Assembly (NCBI RefSeq): GCF_013410775.1
Contig: NZ_JACCFH010000001.1
Location: 3,100,001 to 3,164,000, forward strand
Origin: Sphaerotilus montanus
GTDB lineage: Bacteria; Pseudomonadota; Gammaproteobacteria; Burkholderiales; Burkholderiaceae_C
DNA: 64,000 bases
Direction: 5' to 3'
Shown here: positions 9,048-17,269 of the stretch, in pieces
Layout of the letters: each line of letters begins with the position of its first letter
How positions within the stretch are numbered: position 1 is the first letter of the stretch
Translations under genes and position numbers: made by a program
Notes under the pieces: model-generated
What the model was told of the DNA's origin: nothing
What the model saw: only the letters and a program-made list of their open reading frames with translations
Databases searched by the model: none

Positions 9048-10246
9048 GGCAGCCACTGTGCCGGCGAGGGCAGATCGCGCGTCAGTGTCTCGAACTTCGG
9101 CGCGCCGATCAGCGGCCCCTGGAAGAGCGACACGCCTTCCTGCCGGAACCAGTCGTATTCGGCCGGGATGCACACGTGCCGGGCAATCACGTCGATGCCC
9201 AGGTCGTCGCAGGTCTGGATGATGCCCCGCGCAATGGCCTGGCGCGGTCCGTTCGAGGCGATGTCGCGCACCAGGTTCTCGTCCAGCGCGATGCTGTCGG
9301 GCTGGTAGGTCTCGACCTGGCTCAGGCCCGAGCGGCCGGCGCCGAAGTGGTCGACGCAGATCTTCAGGCCGGCACCGCGGTACTGCTGGATGATCGACGC
9401 GAAGGCGATCGGATCGCCGATCAGCTGGTCCTGGTCGATGGCGATGGTGATGCGGTCGGCCTCGATGCCGCACTGCGTGGCGGTGTCGAGCACCGAGCGC
9501 AGCGCCTGGGCCGCCTGGTCGGCGTGGTGGGCGCGCAGGCTCAGCGTCAGGCCGGTGGGCAGGGCCAGCCGGGCCGCCAGACCGATGGCGAGCACGCGGG
9601 CTTCCATGTCGAGCCGCGCGCGGTCCTGGGCGGTGTGGCACTGGTTCAGGGCAGCGTCGGGTGGGCCGCCATCCGGTCCGCAGACGATGGCCTCGTGCGA
9701 GACGATGGTGTGCTCGCTGGCGTCGTAGACGGGCTGGAAGGCGAACGAGATCGGTGGGCGCTCGCGCAGGGCCGGCTCGCGGCGGGCGGCCGATGCCGCC
9801 ATCGAGGCGCTCGACAGGCGACTGCGCCAGCGGCCCTCCTTGAACGCGCCCAGCAGCTTCTTGGTGCGGCCCGAGTTGAGCCGGGTCAGGCAGGCGCCAC
9901 CGGTGAAGAAGTCGTTGGCGCCGTCCAGATCGGCCAGCTCCTCGGCCGTGACCTCGGCGAAGCCCATGCTCCAGTCGCTGAAGGCGCGGCGCGGGATGGG
10001 CTCGCGGATGATGGTGACGATCTGGGTGTGGCGCGGGTCGGCCGAGATGGTGCGGAAGATGCCGTCCACGGCCTCCGGCTCACCTTCCAGCACCTGCAGG
10101 AAGCTGCCGTCGATGTGCAGCAGCATGCCGGTGACGGCCAGCGAGGCGTTCTTCTTTCGGGCCAGCGCGAGCAGCGCCGCGAGGTCTTCCGGGGTGAAGA
10201 CCTGGGTGGCGGCGCTGCTGTAGATCAGGTGCATCAAGGCAGACAT
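9044..10246 (-). CDS. BLUF blue-light sensor fused to a degenerate EAL domain
   Basis: 400 residues. Residues about 3-95 form a BLUF domain with the flavin-site residues in canonical positions: Tyr9 (HLIYSSAA), Asn33 (KKNASLAVTGML) and Gln51 (SFLQVLEGE). After a linker, an EAL domain begins at ISFAFQPVYDA. Its catalytic motifs are altered: EAI in place of EAL, VDHFGAGRSG in place of DDFG, and ARHVCIPAE in place of EGVET. This architecture matches E. coli BluF (YcgF), whose EAL domain is inactive and acts by protein contact. The coupled downstream gene has an intact EAL domain and is the obvious output partner. Confidence 0.9.
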   Translation of the reverse strand: MSALMHLIYSSAATQVFTPEDLAALLALARKKNASLAVTGMLLHIDGSFLQVLEGEPEAVDGIFRTISADPRHTQIVTIIREPIPRRAFSDWSMGFAEVTAEELADLDGANDFFTGGACLTRLNSGRTKKLLGAFKEGRWRSRLSSASMAASAARREPALRERPPISFAFQPVYDASEHTIVSHEAIVCGPDGGPPDAALNQCHTAQDRARLDMEARVLAIGLAARLALPTGLTLSLRAHHADQAAQALRSVLDTATQCGIEADRITIAIDQDQLIGDPIAFASIIQQYRGAGLKICVDHFGAGRSGLSQVETYQPDSIALDENLVRDIASNGPRQAIARGIIQTCDDLGIDVIARHVCIPAEYDWFRQEGVSLFQGPLIGAPKFETLTRDLPSPAQWLP

Positions 10247-10330
10247 GTCGATCCTCGTGAAGTGCGTGTCGTGCGTGAAACGCAGGCTGCCGCCATCGTA
10301 AGTTCGAACTGCCTGGTACCGCCGTCCACG

Positions 10331-10882
10331 TCAATCCAGCGGACGGGTCTGCGGCGTGTTCTTGAACGCCGACCGCGCGTAGCCGAGTGCTTCGGCGCGG
10401 GCCAGGGCGGCTTCCAGATCGGCCGGCGCGATGGTGGGTGTGCGCGAGAGCACCCAGCCGAACTTGCGCGTCGGCTCGCCCACCAGCACCCAGCCGTAGT
10501 CCGCACCCCCGCCCAGCGCGAGGATCCAGTAGTCGCCGTAGAACGGCCGGAAGAAGCTCACCCGCAGCTTGGCGTTGCCACTGTCGGGGACGACTTTGGC
10601 GACGCCGGTGATGTCGTCGACCTTGCCATCGGCGGTGCGGCAGCGGTTGACGACCTCGATGTCGGCGCCGGTCTGGCGGTAGCGGGCCTGGGTGTCGGCC
10701 ACGCACTGCTTCTGGAAGCGGTTGGGCAGCGAAGCGACTTCGTACCAGGCGCCGGCGTAGCGGGCCAGATCGACGGCGGGGACGGTGGGCAGCGGGGTGC
10801 TGGGGGTTGAGGCGCAACTGGCCAGCGTGGCCAGTGCCACCCCGGCGGTCAGTGCAGCGAAGCGCTTCATGTGCTGGTTCAT
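10331..10882 (-). CDS. blc: Outer-membrane lipocalin (Blc-like) lipoprotein
   Basis: 183 residues from an ATG in a 4-bp overlap with the prlC stop codon; an internal ATG at 10870 would give 179 residues. The signal peptide ends in a lipobox (LATLASC). The lipocalin signature is present: DLARYAGAWYEVASLPNRFQ, KVDDITGVAKVV, LRVSFFRPFYGDYWILAL and WVLVGEPTRKFGWVLSRTP. Blc-type bacterial lipocalins bind lysophospholipids and fatty acids at the outer membrane. Probably co-transcribed with prlC and folD. Confidence 0.92.
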   Translation of the reverse strand: MNQHMKRFAALTAGVALATLASCASTPSTPLPTVPAVDLARYAGAWYEVASLPNRFQKQCVADTQARYRQTGADIEVVNRCRTADGKVDDITGVAKVVPDSGNAKLRVSFFRPFYGDYWILALGGGADYGWVLVGEPTRKFGWVLSRTPTIAPADLEAALARAEALGYARSAFKNTPQTRPLD

Positions 10883-12918
10883 CCTGCCATCCCTTGGTGT
10901 CGGAGCAAGGCGTCGATGTTCGGCTCGCGCCCACGGAACGCCTTGAAGTTGTCGATCGCATCCCGCGCGCCGCCTGCTTCCAGGATCTCGCGCCGGTAGC
11001 GGCGGCCCGTTTCCGGGTTCAGTACGCCTTCTTCCTCGAACGCGCTCCAGGCGTCCGCGCTCAGCAGCTCGGCCCACTTGTAGCTGTAGTAGCCGGCCGA
11101 GTAGCCGCCCGCGAAGATGTGCGAGAAGGTGTGCTGGAAACGGTTGAACGCGGGCGGCTTCATCACCGCCACCTCGCCGCGCACCTCGTCCACGATCTGC
11201 TGGACACGCGCGTCGCTGCCCGGTTCGGCGTGCAGGCGCATGTCGAGCAGCGAGAACTCCACCTGGCGCAGCGTCATCATCCCGCTCTGGAAGTTCTTGG
11301 CCGCCGTCATCTTGTCGAACAGCACGCGCGGCAGCGGCTCGCCCGTCTCCACATGGGCGGTCATGTGCTTGAGCACCTCCCACTCCCAGCAGAAGTTCTC
11401 CATGAACTGGCTCGGCAGCTCGACCGCGTCCCACTCCACGCCCGAGATGCCCGACACGCCCAGCTCGCTGACCTGCGTCAGCAGGTGGTGCAGGCCGTGG
11501 CCGAACTCGTGGAACAGGGTCTGCACCTCGTCGTGCGTGAGCAGCGCGGGCTTGTCGCCGACCGGCGTCGAGAAGTTGCAGACGAGGTGCGCGACCGGCG
11601 TCTGCAGCACACCGGTGTCCGGGCGCAGCCAGCGGCCCTTGACGTCGTCCATCCAGGCGCCCGGGCGCTTGCCGGGGCGGGCATACGGGTCGAGGTAGAA
11701 CTGGCCGATGAGTTGCCCAGCGCGCTCGATGCGGTAGAAGCGCACCGACGGGTGCCAGACCGGCGCCGTGTCCGGGCGGATCGCCACCTCGAACAGCGTC
11801 TCGATGATGCGGAACAGGCCGTCGAGCACCTTCGGCTCGGTGAAGTACTGCTTCACTTCCTGGTCGCTGAAGGCGTAGCGGGCTTCCTTGAGCTTCTCGC
11901 TGGCGTAGGCGGAATCCCAGGATTGCAGGTCCGTCAGCCCCAGCTCGGTCGCCGCGAACTCGCGCAGCTCGGCCAGATCGCGCTCGGCATACGGACGGGC
12001 ACGGCGGGCGAGGTCGCGCAGGAAGGTCAGCACCTGCGCCGGGCTTTCGGCCATCTTGGGCACCAGCGACACGTCGGCGTAGCTCGGGTAGCCCAGCAGC
12101 GTCGCCTCTTCCTGGCGCAGGCGCAGGAGTTCGGCCATCACCGGGCCGTTGTCGCGCTCGGCGGGGCCGGCTTCGCAGGCGCGGGTGACGTAGGCGGTGT
12201 AGAGCTGTTCGCGCAAGAGCCGGTTGTCGGCGTACTGCATCACCGGCAGGTAGACCGGCATGTGCAGCGTCAGCTTGTGGCCGTCCTTGCCTTCGGCTTC
12301 AGCGGCGGCGCGGGTGGCGGCCTTCACGTCGTCGGGCACGCCGGCCAGCTCGTCGGTCGTGGCGTAGTGCGTGAAGCTGTCGGTCGCGTCCAGCACATGC
12401 TCGGAGAACTTCTGGCCCAGGTCGGCCATCTGCTCCTGGAGCGCGGCGAAGCGGGCCTTGGCTTCGCCCTGCAGCTCGGCACCGGACAGCACGAAGTCGC
12501 GCAGCCAGTGCGACAGCGCCTGCTGGCGCGGGGCGCTCAGCGTCGCGGCCGACGGGCTGGCGGCGATCGCCTTGTACTTGGCGTAGAGCCGCTCGTCCGC
12601 GCCCTGGCGCGTATAGAACTCGGTGATGCGCGGCAGGTTCTCGTTGAACGCGGCGCGCAGTTCTGGCGTGTCCGCGACCCCCTTCAGGTGACCGACCGCC
12701 CCCCACGCACAGCCCAGCCGCTCGGTCGCCACCGACAGCACCTTCGACAGCGTGTCGTAGTCGGCCAGGGTGTCGGGTGCCACGGCGGTTTCGAGCGCCG
12801 CCTCGGCGTCGGTCAGCAGCACATCGAGGGCCGGCGTGACGTGCTCGGGCCGGATGGCGTCGAACAGGGGCAGCGGTTGGGCGCAGAGCAGGGGGTTCGT
12901 GGAGGTCGTGTCGGTCAT
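10879..12918 (-). CDS. prlC: Oligopeptidase A (M3 family zinc metallopeptidase)
   Basis: 679 residues, the usual size for PrlC/OpdA. The M3 zinc motif HExxH is visible as LFHEFGHGLHHLL, with the third ligand region NFCWEWEVL about 25 residues further on. The C-terminal FAGGYSAGYYSYKWAE segment is characteristic of the family. It is a cytoplasmic enzyme that degrades free oligopeptides, including cleaved signal peptides. There is no signal peptide. It lies 28 bp downstream of folD on the same strand and overlaps blc. Confidence 0.95.
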   Translation of the reverse strand: MTDTTSTNPLLCAQPLPLFDAIRPEHVTPALDVLLTDAEAALETAVAPDTLADYDTLSKVLSVATERLGCAWGAVGHLKGVADTPELRAAFNENLPRITEFYTRQGADERLYAKYKAIAASPSAATLSAPRQQALSHWLRDFVLSGAELQGEAKARFAALQEQMADLGQKFSEHVLDATDSFTHYATTDELAGVPDDVKAATRAAAEAEGKDGHKLTLHMPVYLPVMQYADNRLLREQLYTAYVTRACEAGPAERDNGPVMAELLRLRQEEATLLGYPSYADVSLVPKMAESPAQVLTFLRDLARRARPYAERDLAELREFAATELGLTDLQSWDSAYASEKLKEARYAFSDQEVKQYFTEPKVLDGLFRIIETLFEVAIRPDTAPVWHPSVRFYRIERAGQLIGQFYLDPYARPGKRPGAWMDDVKGRWLRPDTGVLQTPVAHLVCNFSTPVGDKPALLTHDEVQTLFHEFGHGLHHLLTQVSELGVSGISGVEWDAVELPSQFMENFCWEWEVLKHMTAHVETGEPLPRVLFDKMTAAKNFQSGMMTLRQVEFSLLDMRLHAEPGSDARVQQIVDEVRGEVAVMKPPAFNRFQHTFSHIFAGGYSAGYYSYKWAELLSADAWSAFEEEGVLNPETGRRYRREILEAGGARDAIDNFKAFRGREPNIDALLRHQGMAG

Positions 12919-12946
12919 GGTTATGGAGTGCGTTGGGCGGTGTGCC

Positions 12947-13816
12947 TCAGGCGGCGCTGGCAGCAGCGCGTTCCGCGGCTTCGATCGTGTTGACCAGCAG
13001 CATCGTAATGGTCATCGGCCCGACCCCACCCGGCACCGGGGTGATCCAGCCCGCCACTTGCCGAACGCCGTCGAAGTCCACGTCGCCGCAGAGCTTGCCT
13101 TCGTCGTTGCGGTTCATGCCCACGTCGATCACCACCGCGCCCGGCTTGACCATGTCGGCCGTCAGCACATTGCGCTTGCCGACCGCGGCGACCACGATGT
13201 CGGCCTGGCGCGTGTGGAAGGCCAGATCCTTGGTCCCGCTGTGGGTGACGGTGACGGTGGCGTTGGCGGCCAGCAGCATCATGGCCATCGGCTTGCCGAC
13301 GATGTTCGAGCGGCCGATCACCACCGCGTGCTGGCCGCGCAGGTCCTTCATGCCGATCGACTCCAGCATCTTCATGCAGCCGTAGGGCGTGCAGGCCTTG
13401 AAGCCGACCTCGCCCACCATCAGCGCGCCGGCCGAGGCGATGTGGAAACCGTCCACGTCCTTCAGCGGCGAGATGGCCTCGATGACCTTGTGGTCGTCGA
13501 TGTGCTTCGGCAGGGGCAGCTGGACGAGGATGCCGTGGATGCTCGGGTCGTTGTTCAGCGCGTCGATGCGGGCGAGCAGCTCGGCCTCGGTCATCGTCGC
13601 GTCGTACTTCTCCAGCACCGAGTGCAGGCCGCTGTCGGCGCAGGCCTTGACCTTGTTGCGCACGTAGACGGCGCTGGCCGGGTTCTCGCCGACGAGGACC
13701 ACGGCCAGGCCGGGCGTCGTGCCGCGGGCCGTCAGGGCGGCGGCGCGTTGCGCCACTTCGGCGCGGAGTTGCTTGGACAGCGCGTTGCCGTCGATGAGCT
13801 GGGCGGGGGCGGTCAT
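12947..13816 (-). CDS. folD: Bifunctional methylenetetrahydrofolate dehydrogenase / methenyltetrahydrofolate cyclohydrolase
   Basis: 289 residues from the ATG at 13816. A GTG at 13822 is also open, but the Shine-Dalgarno AAGGAA spaces better to the ATG. FolD interconverts 5,10-methylene- and 10-formyl-tetrahydrofolate with NADP. Signatures: [16 protein letters not shown] (catalytic Lys), [32 protein letters not shown] (NADP-binding) and [15 protein letters not shown] terminator hairpin ends only about 23 bp upstream of the start, so folD transcription must begin close by or read through that hairpin. Confidence 0.96.
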   Translation of the reverse strand: MTAPAQLIDGNALSKQLRAEVAQRAAALTARGTTPGLAVVLVGENPASAVYVRNKVKACADSGLHSVLEKYDATMTEAELLARIDALNNDPSIHGILVQLPLPKHIDDHKVIEAISPLKDVDGFHIASAGALMVGEVGFKACTPYGCMKMLESIGMKDLRGQHAVVIGRSNIVGKPMAMMLLAANATVTVTHSGTKDLAFHTRQADIVVAAVGKRNVLTADMVKPGAVVIDVGMNRNDEGKLCGDVDFDGVRQVAGWITPVPGGVGPMTITMLLVNTIEAAERAAASAA

Positions 13817-13838
13817 GGGCACAAGTTTCCTTGGAATG

Positions 13839-13865
13839 AAAAAGGCCGCTGGACAGCGGCCTTGC
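13839..13865 (-). terminator. Rho-independent terminator after the FixJ-like gene
   Basis: Read on the minus strand, a 9-bp perfect stem (AAGGCCGCT / AGCGGCCTT) with a GTCC loop is followed by a run of T. It lies 34 bp after the response-regulator stop and 23 bp before the folD start, so it may also attenuate read-through into folD. Confidence 0.8.
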
Positions 13866-13898
13866 AGTGCGGGGTGGTGCGACGCGGGATCGGCCGGG

Positions 13899-14531
13899 TC
13901 AGGCCTTGGCTGCCGCGGCCGTGGCGCCGAGGGCGATCTTCAGCAGATCGGCCACGGTGTTGGCGTTGAGCTTTTCCATGATGTTGGCGCGGTGCGCCTC
14001 CACCGTCTTGATGCTGATGCCCAGGTCGTCGGCGATCTGCTTGTTCAGGCGGCCGGCGACGATGCGCTCCAGCACCTGCGCTTCGCGGGTCGTCAGGCGG
14101 GCGAGCAGGGCGTCGCGGCTGGCTTGCTCCTGGTGCGTCGAGAAGGCGCTGCGGGCGCGGTCGAGCATGCGCTCGACGAGGCCGACCAGCTCGTCTTCCT
14201 TGAAGGGCTTCTCGATGAAGTCTTCAGCCCCTTTCTTCATCGTCGTCACTGCCATCGGCACGTCGCCGTGGCCGGTGATGAAGACGATGGGCAGCGGGCT
14301 GCGGCGCTCCAGCAGGCGGTCCTGCAGCTCCAGGCCGCTCATGCCGTCCATGCGGATGTCAGCGACCAGACAGGCCACTTCGCGGGGATCGAAGCGCGAC
14401 AGGAAGGCTTCGGCGGAGTCGAAGCACTTGACGCGGTAGTCCTTGCCTTCGAGCAACCACTGCAGCGAATCGCGCACTGCTTCATCGTCGTCAACGACGT
14501 AGACGGTGCCTTTTTTGGGGATCAGGCTCAT
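13899..14531 (-). CDS. FixJ/NarL-type response regulator
   Basis: 210 residues. The receiver domain starts [20 protein letters not shown], with phospho-acceptor Asp58 in [13 protein letters not shown], the conserved [12 protein letters not shown] and Lys in [13 protein letters not shown]. The C-terminal LuxR-type helix-turn-helix is [20 protein letters not shown] followed by [20 protein letters not shown]. It starts 7 bp after the sensor kinase, so the two form one operon. Targets are unknown; the position divergent from aceE makes control of pyruvate metabolism or respiration plausible, but that is inference. Confidence 0.93.
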   Translation of the reverse strand: MSLIPKKGTVYVVDDDEAVRDSLQWLLEGKDYRVKCFDSAEAFLSRFDPREVACLVADIRMDGMSGLELQDRLLERRSPLPIVFITGHGDVPMAVTTMKKGAEDFIEKPFKEDELVGLVERMLDRARSAFSTHQEQASRDALLARLTTREAQVLERIVAGRLNKQIADDLGISIKTVEAHRANIMEKLNANTVADLLKIALGATAAAAKA

Positions 14532-14537
14532 GCGGGT

Positions 14538-17060
14538 TCAGTGGATTTCTGAGGTTTTGGAGGGATCGCCGGCGGTGCCGACGGGCAGCATGAAGGAGAA
14601 ACGACACCCTGTGATGCTCTCGGCATTGTAGAGGTTCTCCGCCTTGATCCTGCCCTGGTGGGACTCGATGATCGCGCGGCACAGCGACAGCCCGATGCCC
14701 ATGCCATCGGCCTTGGTGGAGAAGAAGGCCTCGTAGAGCCGGTGGTTGACGTCGTCTTTCAGACCCGGGCCCGCATCGGTCACGCTGAACTCGATCACGC
14801 CCCCCATTTCCGGGGTGTGCCGCGGCACGACACGCAGCTCGATCGTGCGCCGCTTGGGCGGCATCTGGGCGTTGTCGATGGCCTCGGCGGCGTTCTTCAG
14901 CAGGTTCAGCAGCACCTGCTCGATCAGGATCGGATCGACCTGCAGCACCGGCAGGCGCTGCGCCACATAGCTGTGGATCGCCACGTTGCGCCGGCGCAGC
15001 TCCAGCCCGGCCAGCTCCAGCGTGTCGTCGACGATGTCGGCGGCGCGGGTGGCCTGGCGCTGGGGCTCGCTGCGTTTCACGAACTGCCGGATGCGGTGGA
15101 TGATCTGGCCGGCGCGCTGGGCCTGCTTCGAGGTCTTTTCCAGCGCGGAGACGAGGTCTTCCTCTTTCAGCGTTCCGGCGCGCAGCCGCGTCAGCATGCC
15201 GCTGCAGTAGTTGTTGATGGCGGCCAGCGGCTGGTTCAGCTCGTGGGCCACCGAGGAGGCCATCTCGCCCATCGTCACCAGCCGGCTGGTGGCCTGGGCG
15301 CGCTCGATCTGGTGGGCGGTCTGCTCTTCCATGCGCCGGCGCGCGGTGATGTCGGTGGCGATGAGCATCTGCGCCAGCCGGCCGTCGGTCCATTGCAGGT
15401 AGCGGGCGCGCACGTCGAACCACTTCTGCTGCAGGTCGATGAAGACCTCGCGCGCATCGGCGCCCGCATCTTCCAGGTCGGCGGTGGGCAGGCCGGTCAT
15501 GCCGTCGATGGCGTCGCCGAGCTCGTCCACGGACTTGGGCGGGCGTCCGGCCAGCAGGGTGTGCCAGTGGGCGTCGCCGCCGAACCAGAGCCGGTAGGTG
15601 CGGTTGGCGAACAGCAGCTCGCCGGTCTGCACCGACAGCACCGACACGGCCGCGTCCAGCCCTTCGAGCACGGTGGTGAAGCGCTCGTGCGAGGCGGTGA
15701 GCTGGTCGCGGATGCGCTTGGCCTCGGTGATGTTGGTCATCGAGGTCATCCAGCCGGTCTGGTGGCCGCGCGAGTCGATCAGCGGCGAGACGTACATGCG
15801 CGAATCGAACTGCGTGCCGTCCTTGCGCTGCACCCGCACCTCGATGCCGCCCGCGGGGCTGCGGCCGGCCAGTTCCTGCTGGAGCAGGCGCGAGCTTTCT
15901 TCCATGCGCTCGGGCGGCCAGTGCGGATAGGGGGGCATCCGGCCGATCAGCTCCGCCTCGGTGAAGCCGGTCATGGCGCAGAAGGCGGGGTTGACATAGG
16001 TGATGCGGCCGTCCTTGTCCATCGCGCGCATGCCGGTGAGCATGGAGTTCTCCATCGCCCGGCGGAAGTTGGTCTCCTGCACCAGCGCGCCCTGGATCTG
16101 CAGCCGCCGGCGCATGTGGCGCCAGGTGCCGAACAGCATCCACAAGGTCAGCGCCGACAGGGCCAGCACCATCCAGAACAGCGTGTTGCCGACCAGGCCC
16201 ACCGAGGTCCGGTAGCCCTCGCCACGCAGCGTCACGCCGTGGTCCACCGGGGCGAAGGGCACGGTGTAGGTCAGGCCCGGGCTGGGTCGGCCGGGCCGGC
16301 CGCTCACGGTGCTGACCATCACCTCGTCCTCGGCATCCAGCAGCGAGATGACCCGGCGGCGCGACACCTCGGCCGGCACGAAGTAGCGCAGCAGCGAATC
16401 GATGGCGTATTCGGCCACCAGCGTGCCGGCGAAGTTGCCGTGGTCGATCAGCGGCACGTGCACCTGGAAGACGATCAGGCGGTCCGCGTGCCGGAAGGGG
16501 CGCGAATACACCGGCAGGCGCGTTTCTCTGGCGTCGGTGAAGGCGTCCAGCGTGGCGCGCTGGCGCGGCTCCTCGGTCTGGTCGCTGGTGCCGGGTGTGC
16601 CCAGGCGCGGCATGGCTGCCACCAGATCGGGCGAGACGTGGCGGGCCACGACCTGCCGGTTCTGCGACAGCCAGGTCAGGCTGACCATTTCCGGGCGCTC
16701 GCGCACGAGGGCCTCGGCCTGACCGAGCAGCTGATCCCGGTCGATCGTGTGCGTGACCACCTCGCGCGCCAGCCGCACGAGCTGCTCCTGGTTGTCGATC
16801 AGGCGCAGGCGGATCTGCTGCTGCACCAGTTCGGCATCGCGCTTGACGGACTCGACCTCCCGGTCGATTTCTTCAGTCCGCAAATACCAGAATGCCGCGA
16901 TGATGGCCGCGAGAAAGAGCAGCACCGACAGCAGGGGCCCCAGCGTGGCCATGCGATCCTGACGCGAAGGTGACTGGCGGCGCCACCAGGACCACAGGCG
17001 CCGCAGCGGTCGGGTTCGGCCGCCCAGCGCGGGCGGACGGTTGGGAAGAGACAGAGGCAT
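14538..17060 (-). CDS. Membrane sensor histidine kinase, FixL/DctB-like, with two PAS domains
   Basis: 840 residues from the ATG at 17060. A transmembrane helix (TLGPLLSVLLFLAAIIAAFW) precedes an extracytoplasmic sensor region of about 220 residues with a Cache-like layout. A second membrane helix (LFWMVLALSALTLWMLFG) follows. Then come PAS (AMDKDGRITYVNPAFCAMTG) with a PAC segment, a second PAS-like segment, and the HisKA H-box SVAHELNQPLAAINNY. The ATPase has NLLKNAAEAIDNA (N box), VTDAGPGL (G1) and GMGIGLSLCR (G2). The start is set by the membrane helix; the frame is open for 73 further codons upstream. Partner of the downstream FixJ-like regulator. Confidence 0.9.
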   Translation of the reverse strand: MPLSLPNRPPALGGRTRPLRRLWSWWRRQSPSRQDRMATLGPLLSVLLFLAAIIAAFWYLRTEEIDREVESVKRDAELVQQQIRLRLIDNQEQLVRLAREVVTHTIDRDQLLGQAEALVRERPEMVSLTWLSQNRQVVARHVSPDLVAAMPRLGTPGTSDQTEEPRQRATLDAFTDARETRLPVYSRPFRHADRLIVFQVHVPLIDHGNFAGTLVAEYAIDSLLRYFVPAEVSRRRVISLLDAEDEVMVSTVSGRPGRPSPGLTYTVPFAPVDHGVTLRGEGYRTSVGLVGNTLFWMVLALSALTLWMLFGTWRHMRRRLQIQGALVQETNFRRAMENSMLTGMRAMDKDGRITYVNPAFCAMTGFTEAELIGRMPPYPHWPPERMEESSRLLQQELAGRSPAGGIEVRVQRKDGTQFDSRMYVSPLIDSRGHQTGWMTSMTNITEAKRIRDQLTASHERFTTVLEGLDAAVSVLSVQTGELLFANRTYRLWFGGDAHWHTLLAGRPPKSVDELGDAIDGMTGLPTADLEDAGADAREVFIDLQQKWFDVRARYLQWTDGRLAQMLIATDITARRRMEEQTAHQIERAQATSRLVTMGEMASSVAHELNQPLAAINNYCSGMLTRLRAGTLKEEDLVSALEKTSKQAQRAGQIIHRIRQFVKRSEPQRQATRAADIVDDTLELAGLELRRRNVAIHSYVAQRLPVLQVDPILIEQVLLNLLKNAAEAIDNAQMPPKRRTIELRVVPRHTPEMGGVIEFSVTDAGPGLKDDVNHRLYEAFFSTKADGMGIGLSLCRAIIESHQGRIKAENLYNAESITGCRFSFMLPVGTAGDPSKTSEIH

Positions 17061-17269
17061 CCGGGAATTATCGTTGCGGCCAGCCTGCGGCTGAATTGCC
17101 GTAAATGCCCCTGCGTATTTCACATAATGAAAACGTTGCGCGCCATTTGAAATCTGTCGCCCAATGTGCGAGACTTCCGCCCCATACCCCGATGGAGGGG
17201 TGCAACTGGACGCCGATTCAGATGGGAATCGACGCTCAACCCCCTGACGCTGCAGAACGAGGAGACACC
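17061..17269. promoter_or_regulatory. Divergent promoter region between sensor kinase and aceE, with inverted repeat
   Basis: This 209-bp gap must hold promoters for both the two-component operon (minus) and the pdh operon (plus). An odd-spaced inverted repeat TTTCA-CATAA-TGAAA lies at 17118-17132 in the most AT-rich part and is a candidate operator. The pdh start has an AGGAGA ribosome-binding site at 17259-17264. No confident -35/-10 pair was assigned. Confidence 0.5.
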
